Positions 16,031 to 24,449 of a DNA stretch of 64,000 nucleotides are shown one piece after another. This DNA is from JAJFKB01 sp965230515 (GTDB lineage Bacteria; Pseudomonadota; Gammaproteobacteria; Pseudomonadales; IMCC2047), in the NCBI GenBank assembly GCA_965230515.1, contig OZ246007.1, forward strand, positions 2,356,001-2,420,000, given 5' to 3'. The position numbers and the translations under genes are program-made. Below the pieces are notes generated by a model. That model did no database searches. It saw only the letters and a program-made list of their open reading frames with translations, and had not been told where the DNA came from. Position 1 is the stretch's first letter. Each line of letters begins with the position of its first letter.

Positions 16031-17251
16031 ATGTTGGCCAAAGCGCTTCACCCCAAGTCGACTGGCGTGAGGGTGGGAGATATCCTGCTGGGTGGCGGAG
16101 CTCCGGTCGTCGTGCAGTCGATGACTAATACTGACACAGCGGATATTGCGGCAACAGTTGCGCAGGTCAAGTCACTGGCATTGGCCGGGTCGGAGTTGGT
16201 TCGTCTCACGGTCAATAATGAAGAAGCTGCGAAAGCAATACCGGTTATACGGGATAAATTACTGGCGCAAAATATTAGTGTGCCGTTAATTGGCGATTTC
16301 CATTATAACGGACACAAATTGCTCACCCGTTTTCCCGAATGTGCAGAAGCTTTAGCGAAATATCGTATCAACCCGGGAAATGTTGGTCGCGGTAAGAAGA
16401 AAGATGAGCAGTTTGCTACGATGATCGAAGTGGCCTGCCGCTATGATAAACCGGTTCGAATTGGCGTTAATTGGGGCAGTCTGGATCAGCAACTTCTGGC
16501 AAAAATGTTAGATCAGAATGCGCAGTTAAAGGAACCCAGGGAGCTAGTTCAGGTGCAGCGCGAGGCGCTGATCGCTTCGGCTCTGCAAAGTGCCGAAGCT
16601 GCAGAAGCGATGGGCTTGGGGCATGATAAAATAGTAATATCCTGCAAAACAAGCTCTGTTCAGGAGCTTATCCAGATCTATCGGGATCTGGCGCAATGCT
16701 GTGATTACGCGCTTCATTTGGGGTTGACCGAAGCCGGTATGGGCTCAAAAGGCATTGTTGCTTCTACCGCAGCCTTGGCGGTGCTTCTTCAGGAGGGAAT
16801 CGGTGATACGATTCGAATTTCACTGACTCCGGAGCCTGGCGGAGACCGCGCCAAAGAGGTGGTGGTTGCCCAGGAGATTCTGCAGACAATGGGGCTGCGG
16901 TCCTTCACACCAATGGTGGTTTCCTGTCCGGGTTGTGGTCGCACCACCAGCACCTTTTTTCAGGAGCTGGCAGAGAAGATACAGAGTTATCTGCGCGAAC
17001 AAATGCCTGTCTGGAAGCAGACGCATCCCGGTGTAGAGGATATGACCGTAGCGGTTATGGGTTGCGTGGTGAATGGTCCGGGTGAGAGCAAGCACGCCAA
17101 TATTGGAATCAGCCTGCCGGGGACGGGTGAAACGCCTGTGGCTCCGGTCTATGTGGACGGCCAGCGTATGGTGACGCTGAAGGGCGATCGTATTGCAGAG
17201 GAGTTCCAAACTATTATCAATGACTATGTTATGGGTAATTACAATACATAG
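16031..17251 (+). CDS. ispG: (E)-4-hydroxy-3-methylbut-2-enyl-diphosphate synthase
   Basis: [4Fe-4S] enzyme of the MEP isoprenoid pathway converting MEcPP to HMBPP. 406 residues, with a TIM barrel (P-V-V-V-Q-S-M-T-N-T near the start) and a C-terminal ferrodoxin-like domain carrying the cluster ligands in S-C-P-G-C-G-R and G-C-V-V-N-G-P-G-E. ATG 16031 is chosen because AGGA at 16021-16024 precedes it. GTG 16016 in the same frame would put the ribosome site inside the gene. Confidence 0.96.
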   Translation: MLAKALHPKSTGVRVGDILLGGGAPVVVQSMTNTDTADIAATVAQVKSLALAGSELVRLTVNNEEAAKAIPVIRDKLLAQNISVPLIGDFHYNGHKLLTRFPECAEALAKYRINPGNVGRGKKKDEQFATMIEVACRYDKPVRIGVNWGSLDQQLLAKMLDQNAQLKEPRELVQVQREALIASALQSAEAAEAMGLGHDKIVISCKTSSVQELIQIYRDLAQCCDYALHLGLTEAGMGSKGIVASTAALAVLLQEGIGDTIRISLTPEPGGDRAKEVVVAQEILQTMGLRSFTPMVVSCPGCGRTTSTFFQELAEKIQSYLREQMPVWKQTHPGVEDMTVAVMGCVVNGPGESKHANIGISLPGTGETPVAPVYVDGQRMVTLKGDRIAEEFQTIINDYVMGNYNT

Positions 17252-17625
17252 GATTCCTCTGTAGCCAGAGTTTACTTTTCATATGCAGGGTGGTCGGCGT
17301 ATTGTTCAAAATTGGTAACCCTCTATTCTTTAACTAAGAAGTGTCAGATCGGGCCTGAACTATTACACTTAAGGACAGCATTGCCAATTGGCATAGAGCA
17401 GAATTGGTCCCTTGGCTATAATTGTGGTGGCAGCTAATTAGAATCGGCAAAAAACTGATACATTGACAGTCAACCCTTTGCGCACTGGCAGACAAGACAG
17501 AGTTGAACGGCTTGATTATGATTCAAACTATTAGGCTGTGGGCCAGTTGAAAAGCTGATTGAGCAACTGTTTCGGTTAAACCTGACGGATCACATTCATC
17601 TTTCCTTTAGTGGAGATAACTAGCG
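17252..17625. other. Gene-free 374-base gap with a 12-bp palindrome
   Basis: No convincing coding frame. It holds the perfect palindrome TGCCAATTGGCA at 17382-17393 and a TATAAT at 17417-17422 about 24 bases after it, oriented towards the oxidoreductase operon. A TTGACA occurs at 17463-17468 without a matching -10. GGAGA at 17612-17616 serves the TTG start at 17626. This is probably the control region of the downstream operon; no regulator gene is adjacent. Confidence 0.4.
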
Positions 17626-19416
17626 TTGAAAGCGACAGATATTAGTAACCCGGAATATTTCCATAAAGTGGTGGATTGCCAATATGGTTGTCCGGCACAT
17701 ACGCCGGTGCCAGAGTACATACGCCTTATTGCTGCGAAGCAGTACGCGGATGCATATATGGTGAACTGGGATTCCAATGTATTTCCGGGAATACTGGGGC
17801 GTACCTGCGACCGGCCCTGTGAACCGGTTTGCCGTCGAGGGCGAGTGGAAGAAAAGCCGGTTGCCATTTGCCGTTTAAAACGGGTGGCAGCGGATAATAA
17901 GGGCGATATTAAAGAGCGCTTGCCAGCAATACCAAGTCGTAAAAATGGAAAGAAAATTGCCTTGATAGGCGGCGGTCCTGCCTCTTTGACCGTTGCCAGA
18001 GATCTCATGCCTCTGGGTTATTCTATAGACCTTTACGATGATCAGGCTAAAGCAGGCGGGATGATGCGCAGTCAGATTCCCACCTTTCGTCTGCCCCCGG
18101 AGGTGATTGATGAAGAGGTCAATTACATTCTTGATATGGGTGTCAACGCGACATTTAATACCTACGTGGATAGTCTGAAGGATGTGCTGGATAAAGGCTA
18201 TGATGCGGTATTTGTAGGTACCGGAGCACCCAGCGGTAAAAACCTTGATATTCCGGGGCGCCAGGAAGCGGATGCCAATATTCATGTCGGCATTGAGTGG
18301 TTGGCCAGTGTTGCTTTCGAGCACACCAATTCAATTGGCAAGCGTGTGCTGGTGTTGGGTGGTGGTAACACAGCAATGGATTGTTGTCGTACCGCCAAGA
18401 GGCTGGGTGGAGAGGACGTCAAAATTGTGGTGCGTTCTGAATTTGAAAAAATGAAAGCTTCGCCCTGGGAAAAAGAGGATGCAATGGCTGAGTATGTGGA
18501 GTTTTTGAACTGCCACGTGCCAAAAGAGTTTGTTCATGAAGATGGACAACTGAAAGGAATGCGTTTTGAAAAAGTCGAAGCGGTTTATGACGATCAGGGG
18601 CGGCGTTCGTTAGTTCCTACCGGAGAAGACCTGGTATATATTGAATGTGATGACGTCTTAATCGCTATTGGTCAGGATAATACATTCCCCTGGATAGAAA
18701 GGGATATTGGTCTGGAATTTAACCGGCGCGGCATGCCGGTTGTGGATAAAGTATCATTTCAATCCACTTGTCAGCGAGTGTTCTTTGGCGGTGATGCAGC
18801 ATTCGGTCCTGAAAATATCATTACAGCGGTTGCCCAGGCGCAGCAGGCGGCGATATCTATCGACCTGTTTTGCCGAGGAAAAAATGTAATTGCAGATCGG
18901 CCCGGGCCAGGTGTGTCACTCACCAGTCAGAAAATGGGTGTCCATGAATGGAGCTACGATAACCAGATTTCCACCGATGGGCGGGTTCACGTACCGCACG
19001 CGGATAAAGAGAAAGCGCTTTCAGATCGTAAAGTTGAAGTAGAGCTTGGCTTTGATATAGAGCTTGGCTTTAAAGAGGCTGAGCGTTGCCTGAACTGTGA
19101 TGCGCAAACGGTATTTACAGAGGATAAGTGCATTGAATGTGATGCCTGTGTTGATATCTGCCCTACCGTCTGCATCAACTTTTTAGAGAACGCTAGTGAG
19201 AAGAAACTTCGCGAGGAGCTTAGGGCTCCAGCCAATAATCGTGCCCAGGACCTTTATGCATCGAGCAAACTCAAGCAGACCAGCCGCATCATGATTAAAG
19301 ATGAAAATGTTTGTCTGCACTGTGGCCTGTGTGCCGAGCGATGTCCGACAGGCGCCTGGGATATGCAGAAATTTTTATACACCGTAACTAAGGCTGGCCG
19401 AACATGCGCAGAATAG
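17626..19416 (+). CDS. GltD-like iron-sulfur flavoprotein oxidoreductase with C-terminal ferredoxin domain
   Basis: 596 residues. The N-terminal GltD-type iron-sulfur domain (about 10-105) has C-x-x-G-C-P and C-x-x-P-C-x-x-x-C. The FAD/NAD(P) domains (about 110-430) have I-G-G-G-P-A-S-L and L-G-G-G-N-T-A-M-D. A C-terminal ferredoxin region (about 490-590) carries two cluster motifs (C-x-x-C-x-x-C-x-x-x-C-P and C-L-H-C-G-L-C-A-E-R-C-P). Its stop overlaps the next gene by 13 bases, so it most likely passes electrons between NAD(P)(H) and the 2-oxoacid oxidoreductase. It is not the glutamate synthase small subunit: no gltB is nearby and the ferredoxin tail is extra. TTG start. Confidence 0.85.
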   Translation: MKATDISNPEYFHKVVDCQYGCPAHTPVPEYIRLIAAKQYADAYMVNWDSNVFPGILGRTCDRPCEPVCRRGRVEEKPVAICRLKRVAADNKGDIKERLPAIPSRKNGKKIALIGGGPASLTVARDLMPLGYSIDLYDDQAKAGGMMRSQIPTFRLPPEVIDEEVNYILDMGVNATFNTYVDSLKDVLDKGYDAVFVGTGAPSGKNLDIPGRQEADANIHVGIEWLASVAFEHTNSIGKRVLVLGGGNTAMDCCRTAKRLGGEDVKIVVRSEFEKMKASPWEKEDAMAEYVEFLNCHVPKEFVHEDGQLKGMRFEKVEAVYDDQGRRSLVPTGEDLVYIECDDVLIAIGQDNTFPWIERDIGLEFNRRGMPVVDKVSFQSTCQRVFFGGDAAFGPENIITAVAQAQQAAISIDLFCRGKNVIADRPGPGVSLTSQKMGVHEWSYDNQISTDGRVHVPHADKEKALSDRKVEVELGFDIELGFKEAERCLNCDAQTVFTEDKCIECDACVDICPTVCINFLENASEKKLREELRAPANNRAQDLYASSKLKQTSRIMIKDENVCLHCGLCAERCPTGAWDMQKFLYTVTKAGRTCAE

Positions 19417-21278
19417 AAGCAGTCAACGATTTTGTTATCAAGTTTGCGAATGTGAACGGCACCGGCTCGGCCAGTGCCAACCACATGTTTGCCAAGTCAA
19501 TATTTCGAATGGGTATTCCGGTCAGCCCGCGCAATATATTCCCTTCCAATATCCAGGGGCTACCCACCTGGTATGAAGTGAGAGTCAGCCAAAAGGGTTA
19601 TCTCGGACGTCGTGGAGGTGTCGATATCATGCTGTGTGTCAACCCACAAAGCATGGCGGATGACATTCAAAGTGTTGAGCCTGGTGGTTATTTTATTTAT
19701 GACTCAACCAAGCCCCTTGATCGGCGACTGATGCGTAAAGATGTAGAATTTATCGGTATCCCGTTCACTCAGATGTGCCTCAGTGAATACGATGATGCAC
19801 GACAGCGGCTGCTGTTTAAAAATATGATTTATGTTGGTGCACTGGCGGCACTGTTAAATATCGACTTTGCAGTTTTAAAAGATCTGGTCGGTGATCAGTT
19901 CAGGGGTAAGGAAAAACTGATTACGCCTAACGTGCATGCTATGGAGTTGGGGTATCAGTATGCGACTGAAAATTTTGACTGTCCCTTGAGTATTCGCGTT
20001 GAACATGCCAGTGAGATTGGCGAACACATATCCTACACAAAACATATTCTGATGGATGGTAATACTGCAGCCGGTTTGGGTGCCATTTATGGTGGTGCAA
20101 CGGTCACAGGCTGGTACCCCATTACACCGTCTACCTCAGTCATTGAAGCTTTCGAGAGATATGCCCGCCGGCTGCGAATTGACCCGGGTACTGGCAAGAA
20201 TAATTTTGCGATTGTTCAGGCTGAGGATGAACTTTCGGCCATGGGTATTTGTATTGGTGCGGCCTGGAACGGTGCACGATCTTTTACGGCAACCAGTGGT
20301 CCGGGATTGTCGCTGATGTCAGAGTTTCTGGGGCTGGCGTATTTTGCGGAAGTTCCGGTGGTGTTGGTTAACGTGCAGCGGGCAGGTCCTTCAACGGGCA
20401 TGCCAACCCGAACACAGCAGCCGGATATACTGGCGGCGGCTTATGCATCGCATGGTGACACAAAGCATGTGCTGCTGTTCCCGTCGACACCTAAAGAGTG
20501 CTTTGATATGACGGCCCAGTCTTTTGATCTGGCTGACCGGTTGCAGACTCCCATTATTCTGATGTCGGATCTCGATTTAGGTATGAATGATCATATGTCG
20601 CCCCCGTTAGAGTGGGACGATGAGCGTGAGTTTGACCGCGGCAAAGTGCTCAGCGCAGAAGATCTGGATAATATGGATGAACGCTTTGGCCGTTATCTGG
20701 ATACCGACGAAGATGGTATTCCCTATCGTACCTATCCGGGTACTCACCCGGAAAAGGGTGCATTCTTTACGCGCGGCTCATCACGTGATGTGTATGCTAC
20801 CTACACGGAGGATGGCGAGGCTTACGTGCACAATATGGAGCGTTTGTTGCAAAAATTTGAGACGGCCAAGCAATATGTACCTGAGCCGAAAATTAAGCCG
20901 GCCGATAAGAAAACATCGGTGGGCGCACTGTTTTTTGGTACCACTGCCTCACCTTGTTATGAAGCGGTGGAGATGCTTGCCGACGAAGGGCATGCTATTG
21001 ATACCATTCGCATCAGGGCATTTCCGTTTAATAACGAGGTGGAGACGTTTATCGCAGAGCACGATACGGTGTTTGTGATTGAGCAAAACCGCGATGGCCA
21101 GCTGCGTCGTTTGCTGATTAACGAGTGCGAATTGCCACCGAACAAGCTGATATCCATTTTGCATTATGATGGTTTGCCGATTACAGCCCGTAGTATCGCA
21201 ATGAGCATGAGAGATTCACTTGCGGCCAGTAAAGTAACTCCGATACGTCGCAAAACAGCCAAAAAGGTCAAGTCATGA
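19404..21278 (+). CDS. korA: 2-oxoacid:acceptor oxidoreductase, fused gamma-alpha subunit
   Basis: 624 residues. A gamma domain (about 8-180, G-T-G-S-A-S-A-N) is fused to the pyrimidine-binding alpha domain (about 210-450, containing Y-P-I-T-P-S-T and A-E-D-E-L-S-A-M-G), followed by the C-terminal domain. With the beta subunit it decarboxylates a 2-oxoacid, making acyl-CoA and reducing an iron-sulfur acceptor. KorA-type architecture suggests 2-oxoglutarate, but substrate cannot be fixed by eye. It starts inside the flavoprotein gene and ends overlapping the beta gene (ATGA), so the three are one operon. Confidence 0.88.
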   Translation: MRRIEAVNDFVIKFANVNGTGSASANHMFAKSIFRMGIPVSPRNIFPSNIQGLPTWYEVRVSQKGYLGRRGGVDIMLCVNPQSMADDIQSVEPGGYFIYDSTKPLDRRLMRKDVEFIGIPFTQMCLSEYDDARQRLLFKNMIYVGALAALLNIDFAVLKDLVGDQFRGKEKLITPNVHAMELGYQYATENFDCPLSIRVEHASEIGEHISYTKHILMDGNTAAGLGAIYGGATVTGWYPITPSTSVIEAFERYARRLRIDPGTGKNNFAIVQAEDELSAMGICIGAAWNGARSFTATSGPGLSLMSEFLGLAYFAEVPVVLVNVQRAGPSTGMPTRTQQPDILAAAYASHGDTKHVLLFPSTPKECFDMTAQSFDLADRLQTPIILMSDLDLGMNDHMSPPLEWDDEREFDRGKVLSAEDLDNMDERFGRYLDTDEDGIPYRTYPGTHPEKGAFFTRGSSRDVYATYTEDGEAYVHNMERLLQKFETAKQYVPEPKIKPADKKTSVGALFFGTTASPCYEAVEMLADEGHAIDTIRIRAFPFNNEVETFIAEHDTVFVIEQNRDGQLRRLLINECELPPNKLISILHYDGLPITARSIAMSMRDSLAASKVTPIRRKTAKKVKS

Positions 21279-22324
21279 GCTATTCAAAGCCTAAATTCAG
21301 ACACCCGGATCTGCCAACAAATGAGTTGGGTTTAAGTAAGACCGATTATGAAGGTGCGATCTCGACACTATGTGCCGGTTGTGGGCATGATTCTATCAGC
21401 GCCGCCATTCTGAACGCCTGCTTTGAAATGGCCATCGAGCCACACCGCGTTGCGAAGCTGTCGGGTATTGGCTGTTCTTCAAAGAGCCCGGCTTATTTTT
21501 TAGGGAAATCCCACGGATTCAACTCGGTACACGGGCGGATGCCCTCTGTTGCAACCGGCGCTAACCTGGCCAATCGTGACCTGATCTATATTGGAATATC
21601 AGGTGATGGTGATTCAGCGTCGATCGGTGTCGGACAGTTTATGCATGTTGTCCGACGTAATCTGAATATGCTCTATATGGTCGAGAATAACGGCTGTTAT
21701 GGGCTGACTAAAGGGCAGGATTCAGCAACGGCTGACTTGGGGTCGGCAACAAAAAAAGGCCAGCCCAATCTTTATGAGCCTATTGACCTGGTGGCGCTGG
21801 CGTTGCGCCTCGGAGCGACCTTTGTGGCGCGTAGTTTTTCAGGTGATAAAAAACAGTTGGAGCCGCTGATTAAAGCAGCAGTTACCCACAAAGGCTTTGC
21901 TTTGATTGATGTGATTTCACCATGCGTCACCTTTAACAATACAGCGACCTCAACCAAGGGGTATGAGTATATTCGCAGTCATGCAGATAATATGGCGGTG
22001 GACTTTGTGCCGATGCGTGAAGAGATTTGCACCAGCTACCAGGCCGGCACCACGCAGCAGGTTTGTATGCACGACGGGTCAGCGATTCACCTGCATAAAA
22101 CCGCAGCGGATTTCGATATTCATGATCGACAGGCTGCAATGGAGGCGGTTTACGATCATAAGAAAGAGGGCCGAATGTTGACCGGCTTACTCTATATGTC
22201 ACATGATTCTGAAGATCTACACGAAGTATTGGATACCGTGCCTAAGCCGCTTAACGCGCTGCGTGAGGATGAATTATGTCCAGGCAACCGGTTTTTGAAC
22301 AGTATTAATGAAGGACTGAGGTGA
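21275..22324 (+). CDS. korB: 2-oxoacid:acceptor oxidoreductase, beta (TPP-binding) subunit
   Basis: 349 residues. Binds thiamine diphosphate through G-D-G-D-S-A-S-I-G and N-N-G-C-Y-G-L-T-K-G-Q. Cysteine-containing segments L-C-A-G-C-G-H near residue 34 and G-I-G-C-S-S resemble the cluster-binding parts of KorB-type subunits. Partner of the upstream fused subunit, overlapping it by four bases. A perfect 18-bp hairpin follows within three bases of the stop and ends the operon. Confidence 0.9.
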   Translation: MSYSKPKFRHPDLPTNELGLSKTDYEGAISTLCAGCGHDSISAAILNACFEMAIEPHRVAKLSGIGCSSKSPAYFLGKSHGFNSVHGRMPSVATGANLANRDLIYIGISGDGDSASIGVGQFMHVVRRNLNMLYMVENNGCYGLTKGQDSATADLGSATKKGQPNLYEPIDLVALALRLGATFVARSFSGDKKQLEPLIKAAVTHKGFALIDVISPCVTFNNTATSTKGYEYIRSHADNMAVDFVPMREEICTSYQAGTTQQVCMHDGSAIHLHKTAADFDIHDRQAAMEAVYDHKKEGRMLTGLLYMSHDSEDLHEVLDTVPKPLNALREDELCPGNRFLNSINEGLR

Positions 22325-22326
22325 AA

Positions 22327-22363
22327 AATAAATATCCCCCGGCATTGCCGGGGGATATTTATT
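22327..22363. terminator. Perfect 18-bp hairpin terminator after korB
   Basis: Arm 22327-22344 (A/T outer part, CCCCCGGCA inner part) pairs perfectly with 22346-22363 around a single central T; the biological loop will be about 5 bases. The outer AATAAATAT/ATATTTATT supplies a U-rich 3' side, so it can act in either direction. It starts three bases after the korB stop. Confidence 0.85.
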
Positions 22364-22448
22364 GACCGAGTACTTTGGCTAAAAAATCATTTTCCATGGC
22401 CAACTGTCTGGTCTTGGCCTGCAGTTCCTTAATGTCCTGTTCACTGTA
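22359..22448 (-). pseudogene. IS3-family transposase OrfA fragment (C-terminal end)
   Basis: Reading the minus strand from 22448 to the TAA at 22359-22361 gives about 29 residues, including I-K-E-L-Q-A-K and M-E-N-D-F-L-A-K-V-L-G. This resembles the leucine-zipper tail of IS3-group OrfA proteins. There is no upstream start; the frame runs straight into the short repeats, and its stop lies in the korB terminator. No OrfB follows. It reads as an insertion-sequence scar. The match is short, so the call is tentative. Confidence 0.4.
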
Positions 22449-22548
22449 AAAGTAGGGTCAGAACATAAAAGTAGGGTCAGAACAGACTTTTTAAAAGTAG
22501 GGTCAGAACAGACTTTTTGCTGGAAAGTGTCATCTGACCCCACTTTTT
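22448..22548. repeat. Three direct and one inverted copy of a REP-like 18-base unit
   Basis: The unit AAAAGTAGGGTCAGAACA occurs at 22448-22465, 22467-22484 and 22493-22510. A near-complementary TCTGACCCCACTTTTT lies at 22533-22548, so the third copy and the inverted copy can fold as a hairpin. GACTTTTT follows copies 2 and 3. Such 'GGGTCAG' units often accompany REP-associated tyrosine transposases, or are MITE-like ends; no such transposase gene is in this window. Not a CRISPR: spacings are 1 and 8 bases. Confidence 0.65.
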
Positions 22549-22818
22549 CTTTATATAACCCTTTTAGTGGTATCATTCGTATTATCGTTCAAGGTATTTA
22601 TAAGAGTTGTATAAAGTTTGGGAAGAAAAACAGAGAAAAAACAAAAATAAAACTAGACACCCATAAATTGGAAGGCGAAATCCCTTAGTTTAATGATGTC
22701 GTTTGGGTTGAGGTTTTGAAAAGTGGGGGGCTTCAGAAAGAGGTTTGGGGTCAGTGTAAACCTACCCCGATTAAAAGACATTTGAGGGGCGGTTCAGGAA
22801 GCGGATTGCCCCTGGTTT
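22549..22818. other. AT-rich degenerate gap between the repeats and maiA
   Basis: No gene is seen. The first 150 bases are very AT-rich. A second GGGGTCAG at about 22747-22754 and ACCTACCCC at about 22770-22778 look like further decayed repeat ends. Together with the transposase fragment this supports a mobile-element scar between two otherwise normal operons. Confidence 0.4.
22785..22813 (-). terminator. Possible terminator of the hmgA-fahA-maiA operon
   Basis: On the minus strand, just after the maiA stop, AGGGGC (22813-22808) pairs with GCCCCT (22790-22785) around a 17-base loop. T-rich sequence (TCTTTTAAT) follows about 6 bases later. Modest hairpin; low confidence. Confidence 0.35.
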
Positions 22819-23448
22819 TCAAAGCGCGTCCGGTTGATTTTCAGGCGCGGCATCAATAAACGCATCCAACCGGTTACAGTTTTCGTAAACTTCCAGAATT
22901 TTCGGGTGGTGGGTCATGTCAAATTCAAAACGCAGGGCGTTATAAACTTGTGGAATCAAATAGATATCGGCCATACTGATCTCGGCACCATTGCAATAGG
23001 GTGTCGGTCCAATCTGCGGTTCCAGCGCATCAAATCCCAGCTTTATCCAGTGATGATACCAGGCCATCTTCTGTTCATTGTTGATGCCAAGCTCGCCAGT
23101 CAGGTAATTCAGAACCCGCAAATTATCAACGGGGTGGATGTCGCAGGCGATGATACTGGCCCAGGAGCGAACCAGGTTCCTTTGATAAGAATCTGTGGGT
23201 AGCAATGCTGGTGTCGGGTGGTTTTCTTCCAGCCATTCCAGAATGGCCGGCGATTGGATCAGGATCTTTCCGTCCTGCAGGCGTAACGCGGGCACCAACC
23301 CCTGTGGGTTAATCTGGCGGTACTCTTTTTCTCTATGCTCACCGGTGAGCAGGTTCACGGAGACCGGCTCATATTGCACTCCTTTGTAGTTGAGCGCAAT
23401 GCGCACACGATAGGCTGCTGATGACCGATAATAGGTAAAGAGTTCCAT
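22819..23448 (-). CDS. maiA: Maleylacetoacetate isomerase
   Basis: Glutathione S-transferase zeta-class enzyme isomerising maleylacetoacetate to fumarylacetoacetate in tyrosine/homogentisate breakdown, cytoplasmic. 209 residues, with the zeta-class start Y-Y-R-S-S-A-A-Y-R-V-R-I-A-L (the Ser-Ser-x-x glutathione motif), the Q-S-x-A-I-L-E-W-L-E segment and an all-helical C-terminal domain. Last gene of the hmgA-fahA-maiA operon, 12 bases after the fahA stop. Confidence 0.95.
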   Translation of the reverse strand: MELFTYYRSSAAYRVRIALNYKGVQYEPVSVNLLTGEHREKEYRQINPQGLVPALRLQDGKILIQSPAILEWLEENHPTPALLPTDSYQRNLVRSWASIIACDIHPVDNLRVLNYLTGELGINNEQKMAWYHHWIKLGFDALEPQIGPTPYCNGAEISMADIYLIPQVYNALRFEFDMTHHPKILEVYENCNRLDAFIDAAPENQPDAL

Positions 23449-23460
23449 ACAGAATCCGGG

Positions 23461-24447
23461 TTATTCAGGTGGATGATATTGAACGACCTGTTGGTCGATG
23501 GCGCCAAAGATAGACTCGCCCTGAGCATCTTTCATCTCAATGCGAATCCTGTCGCCGAACTGCATAAACGGTGTGCTCGGTTTGCCGTCAGCAATCGTCT
23601 CCAGGCATCTGATCTCTGCAAGGCAGGAGGAGCCGGTCGGACTGCCTACATTGGCAATGGTACCGGAACCGATCACGGTGCCGGCCATCAGAGAACGGGA
23701 CTTGGCAGCATGAGCTATCAACTGTGCGAAGTCGAACACCATATCCTGACCAGCATTGGGTGTGCCAACGGTTTCACCATTCAGGACGCTGATTAGGGGC
23801 AGGTGGATCCTCGAACCATCCCAGCTATCCCCCAGTTCATCGGGTGTGACAGCGACCGGAGTGAAGCTGGTCCAGGGTTTGGATTGATAAAATCCGAACT
23901 GTTTGCCGAGTTCCGCAGGGATCAGATTCCTTAGGGAAACGTCATTGACCAGTGCAATTAACTTGATATGGCTGCTAGCCCGATCCGGCTTGGTGCCTGC
24001 TGGTACGTCGTCTGTAAAGACCACAACTTCCGATTCAAAATCAATGCCCCATTCCTCAGACTCCACAGGGATGTCATCCTGTGCACCAATAAAGGCGTCT
24101 GATGCGCCCATATAGATGAGTGGGTCATTCCAAAATGATTCCGGAAGTTCCGCGCCCCGAGCTTTGCGGACCAGTTCAACATGGGTGACATAAGCGCTGC
24201 CGTCTGCCCAGTGATAAGCACGAGGTAATGGTGCATCACACTTCTCCGGACTAAAATCGAAACCCTCAATCTGGTTTGCATTGAGCTGATCGGAAACAAT
24301 CTGTAATCGAGGTTCAAGGTCTGCCCACTGGTCCAGAGCATGTTGCAATGTGTCAGCGATTTCAGGCACAGCAATGGCACGCTTAAGATCTCGTGAGACG
24401 ACAATCAATTGGCCATCACGGCCATTTTTCAAAGATGCTAATTTCAC
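23461..24447 (-). CDS. fahA: Fumarylacetoacetate hydrolase family protein (fumarylacetoacetase)
   Basis: Hydrolyses fumarylacetoacetate to fumarate and acetoacetate, the last step of tyrosine breakdown. 328 residues with the FAH fold: metal ligands are in D-F-E-S-E-V-V-V and V-N-D-V-S-L-R, followed by G-S-G-T-I-A-N and G-x-S-C-L-A-E-I-R. It is the bacterial single-domain form, shorter than the roughly 420-residue animal enzyme. Only two bases separate it from hmgA, so the pair is translationally coupled. Confidence 0.93.
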   Translation of the reverse strand: MKLASLKNGRDGQLIVVSRDLKRAIAVPEIADTLQHALDQWADLEPRLQIVSDQLNANQIEGFDFSPEKCDAPLPRAYHWADGSAYVTHVELVRKARGAELPESFWNDPLIYMGASDAFIGAQDDIPVESEEWGIDFESEVVVFTDDVPAGTKPDRASSHIKLIALVNDVSLRNLIPAELGKQFGFYQSKPWTSFTPVAVTPDELGDSWDGSRIHLPLISVLNGETVGTPNAGQDMVFDFAQLIAHAAKSRSLMAGTVIGSGTIANVGSPTGSSCLAEIRCLETIADGKPSTPFMQFGDRIRIEMKDAQGESIFGAIDQQVVQYHPPE

Positions 24448-24449
24448 GG

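Noticed and set aside
17463..17491. TTGACA as a -35 promoter element
   Set aside because: The bases 17 downstream (TGGCAG) are not a credible -10.
17626..19416. Glutamate synthase small subunit (gltD)
   Set aside because: No gltB is present, a C-terminal ferredoxin domain is added, and the gene overlaps korA.
22448..22548. Three regularly repeated units, possible CRISPR array
   Set aside because: Spacings are only 1 and 8 bases with no unique spacers, no cas genes are nearby, and the units are 18 bases.
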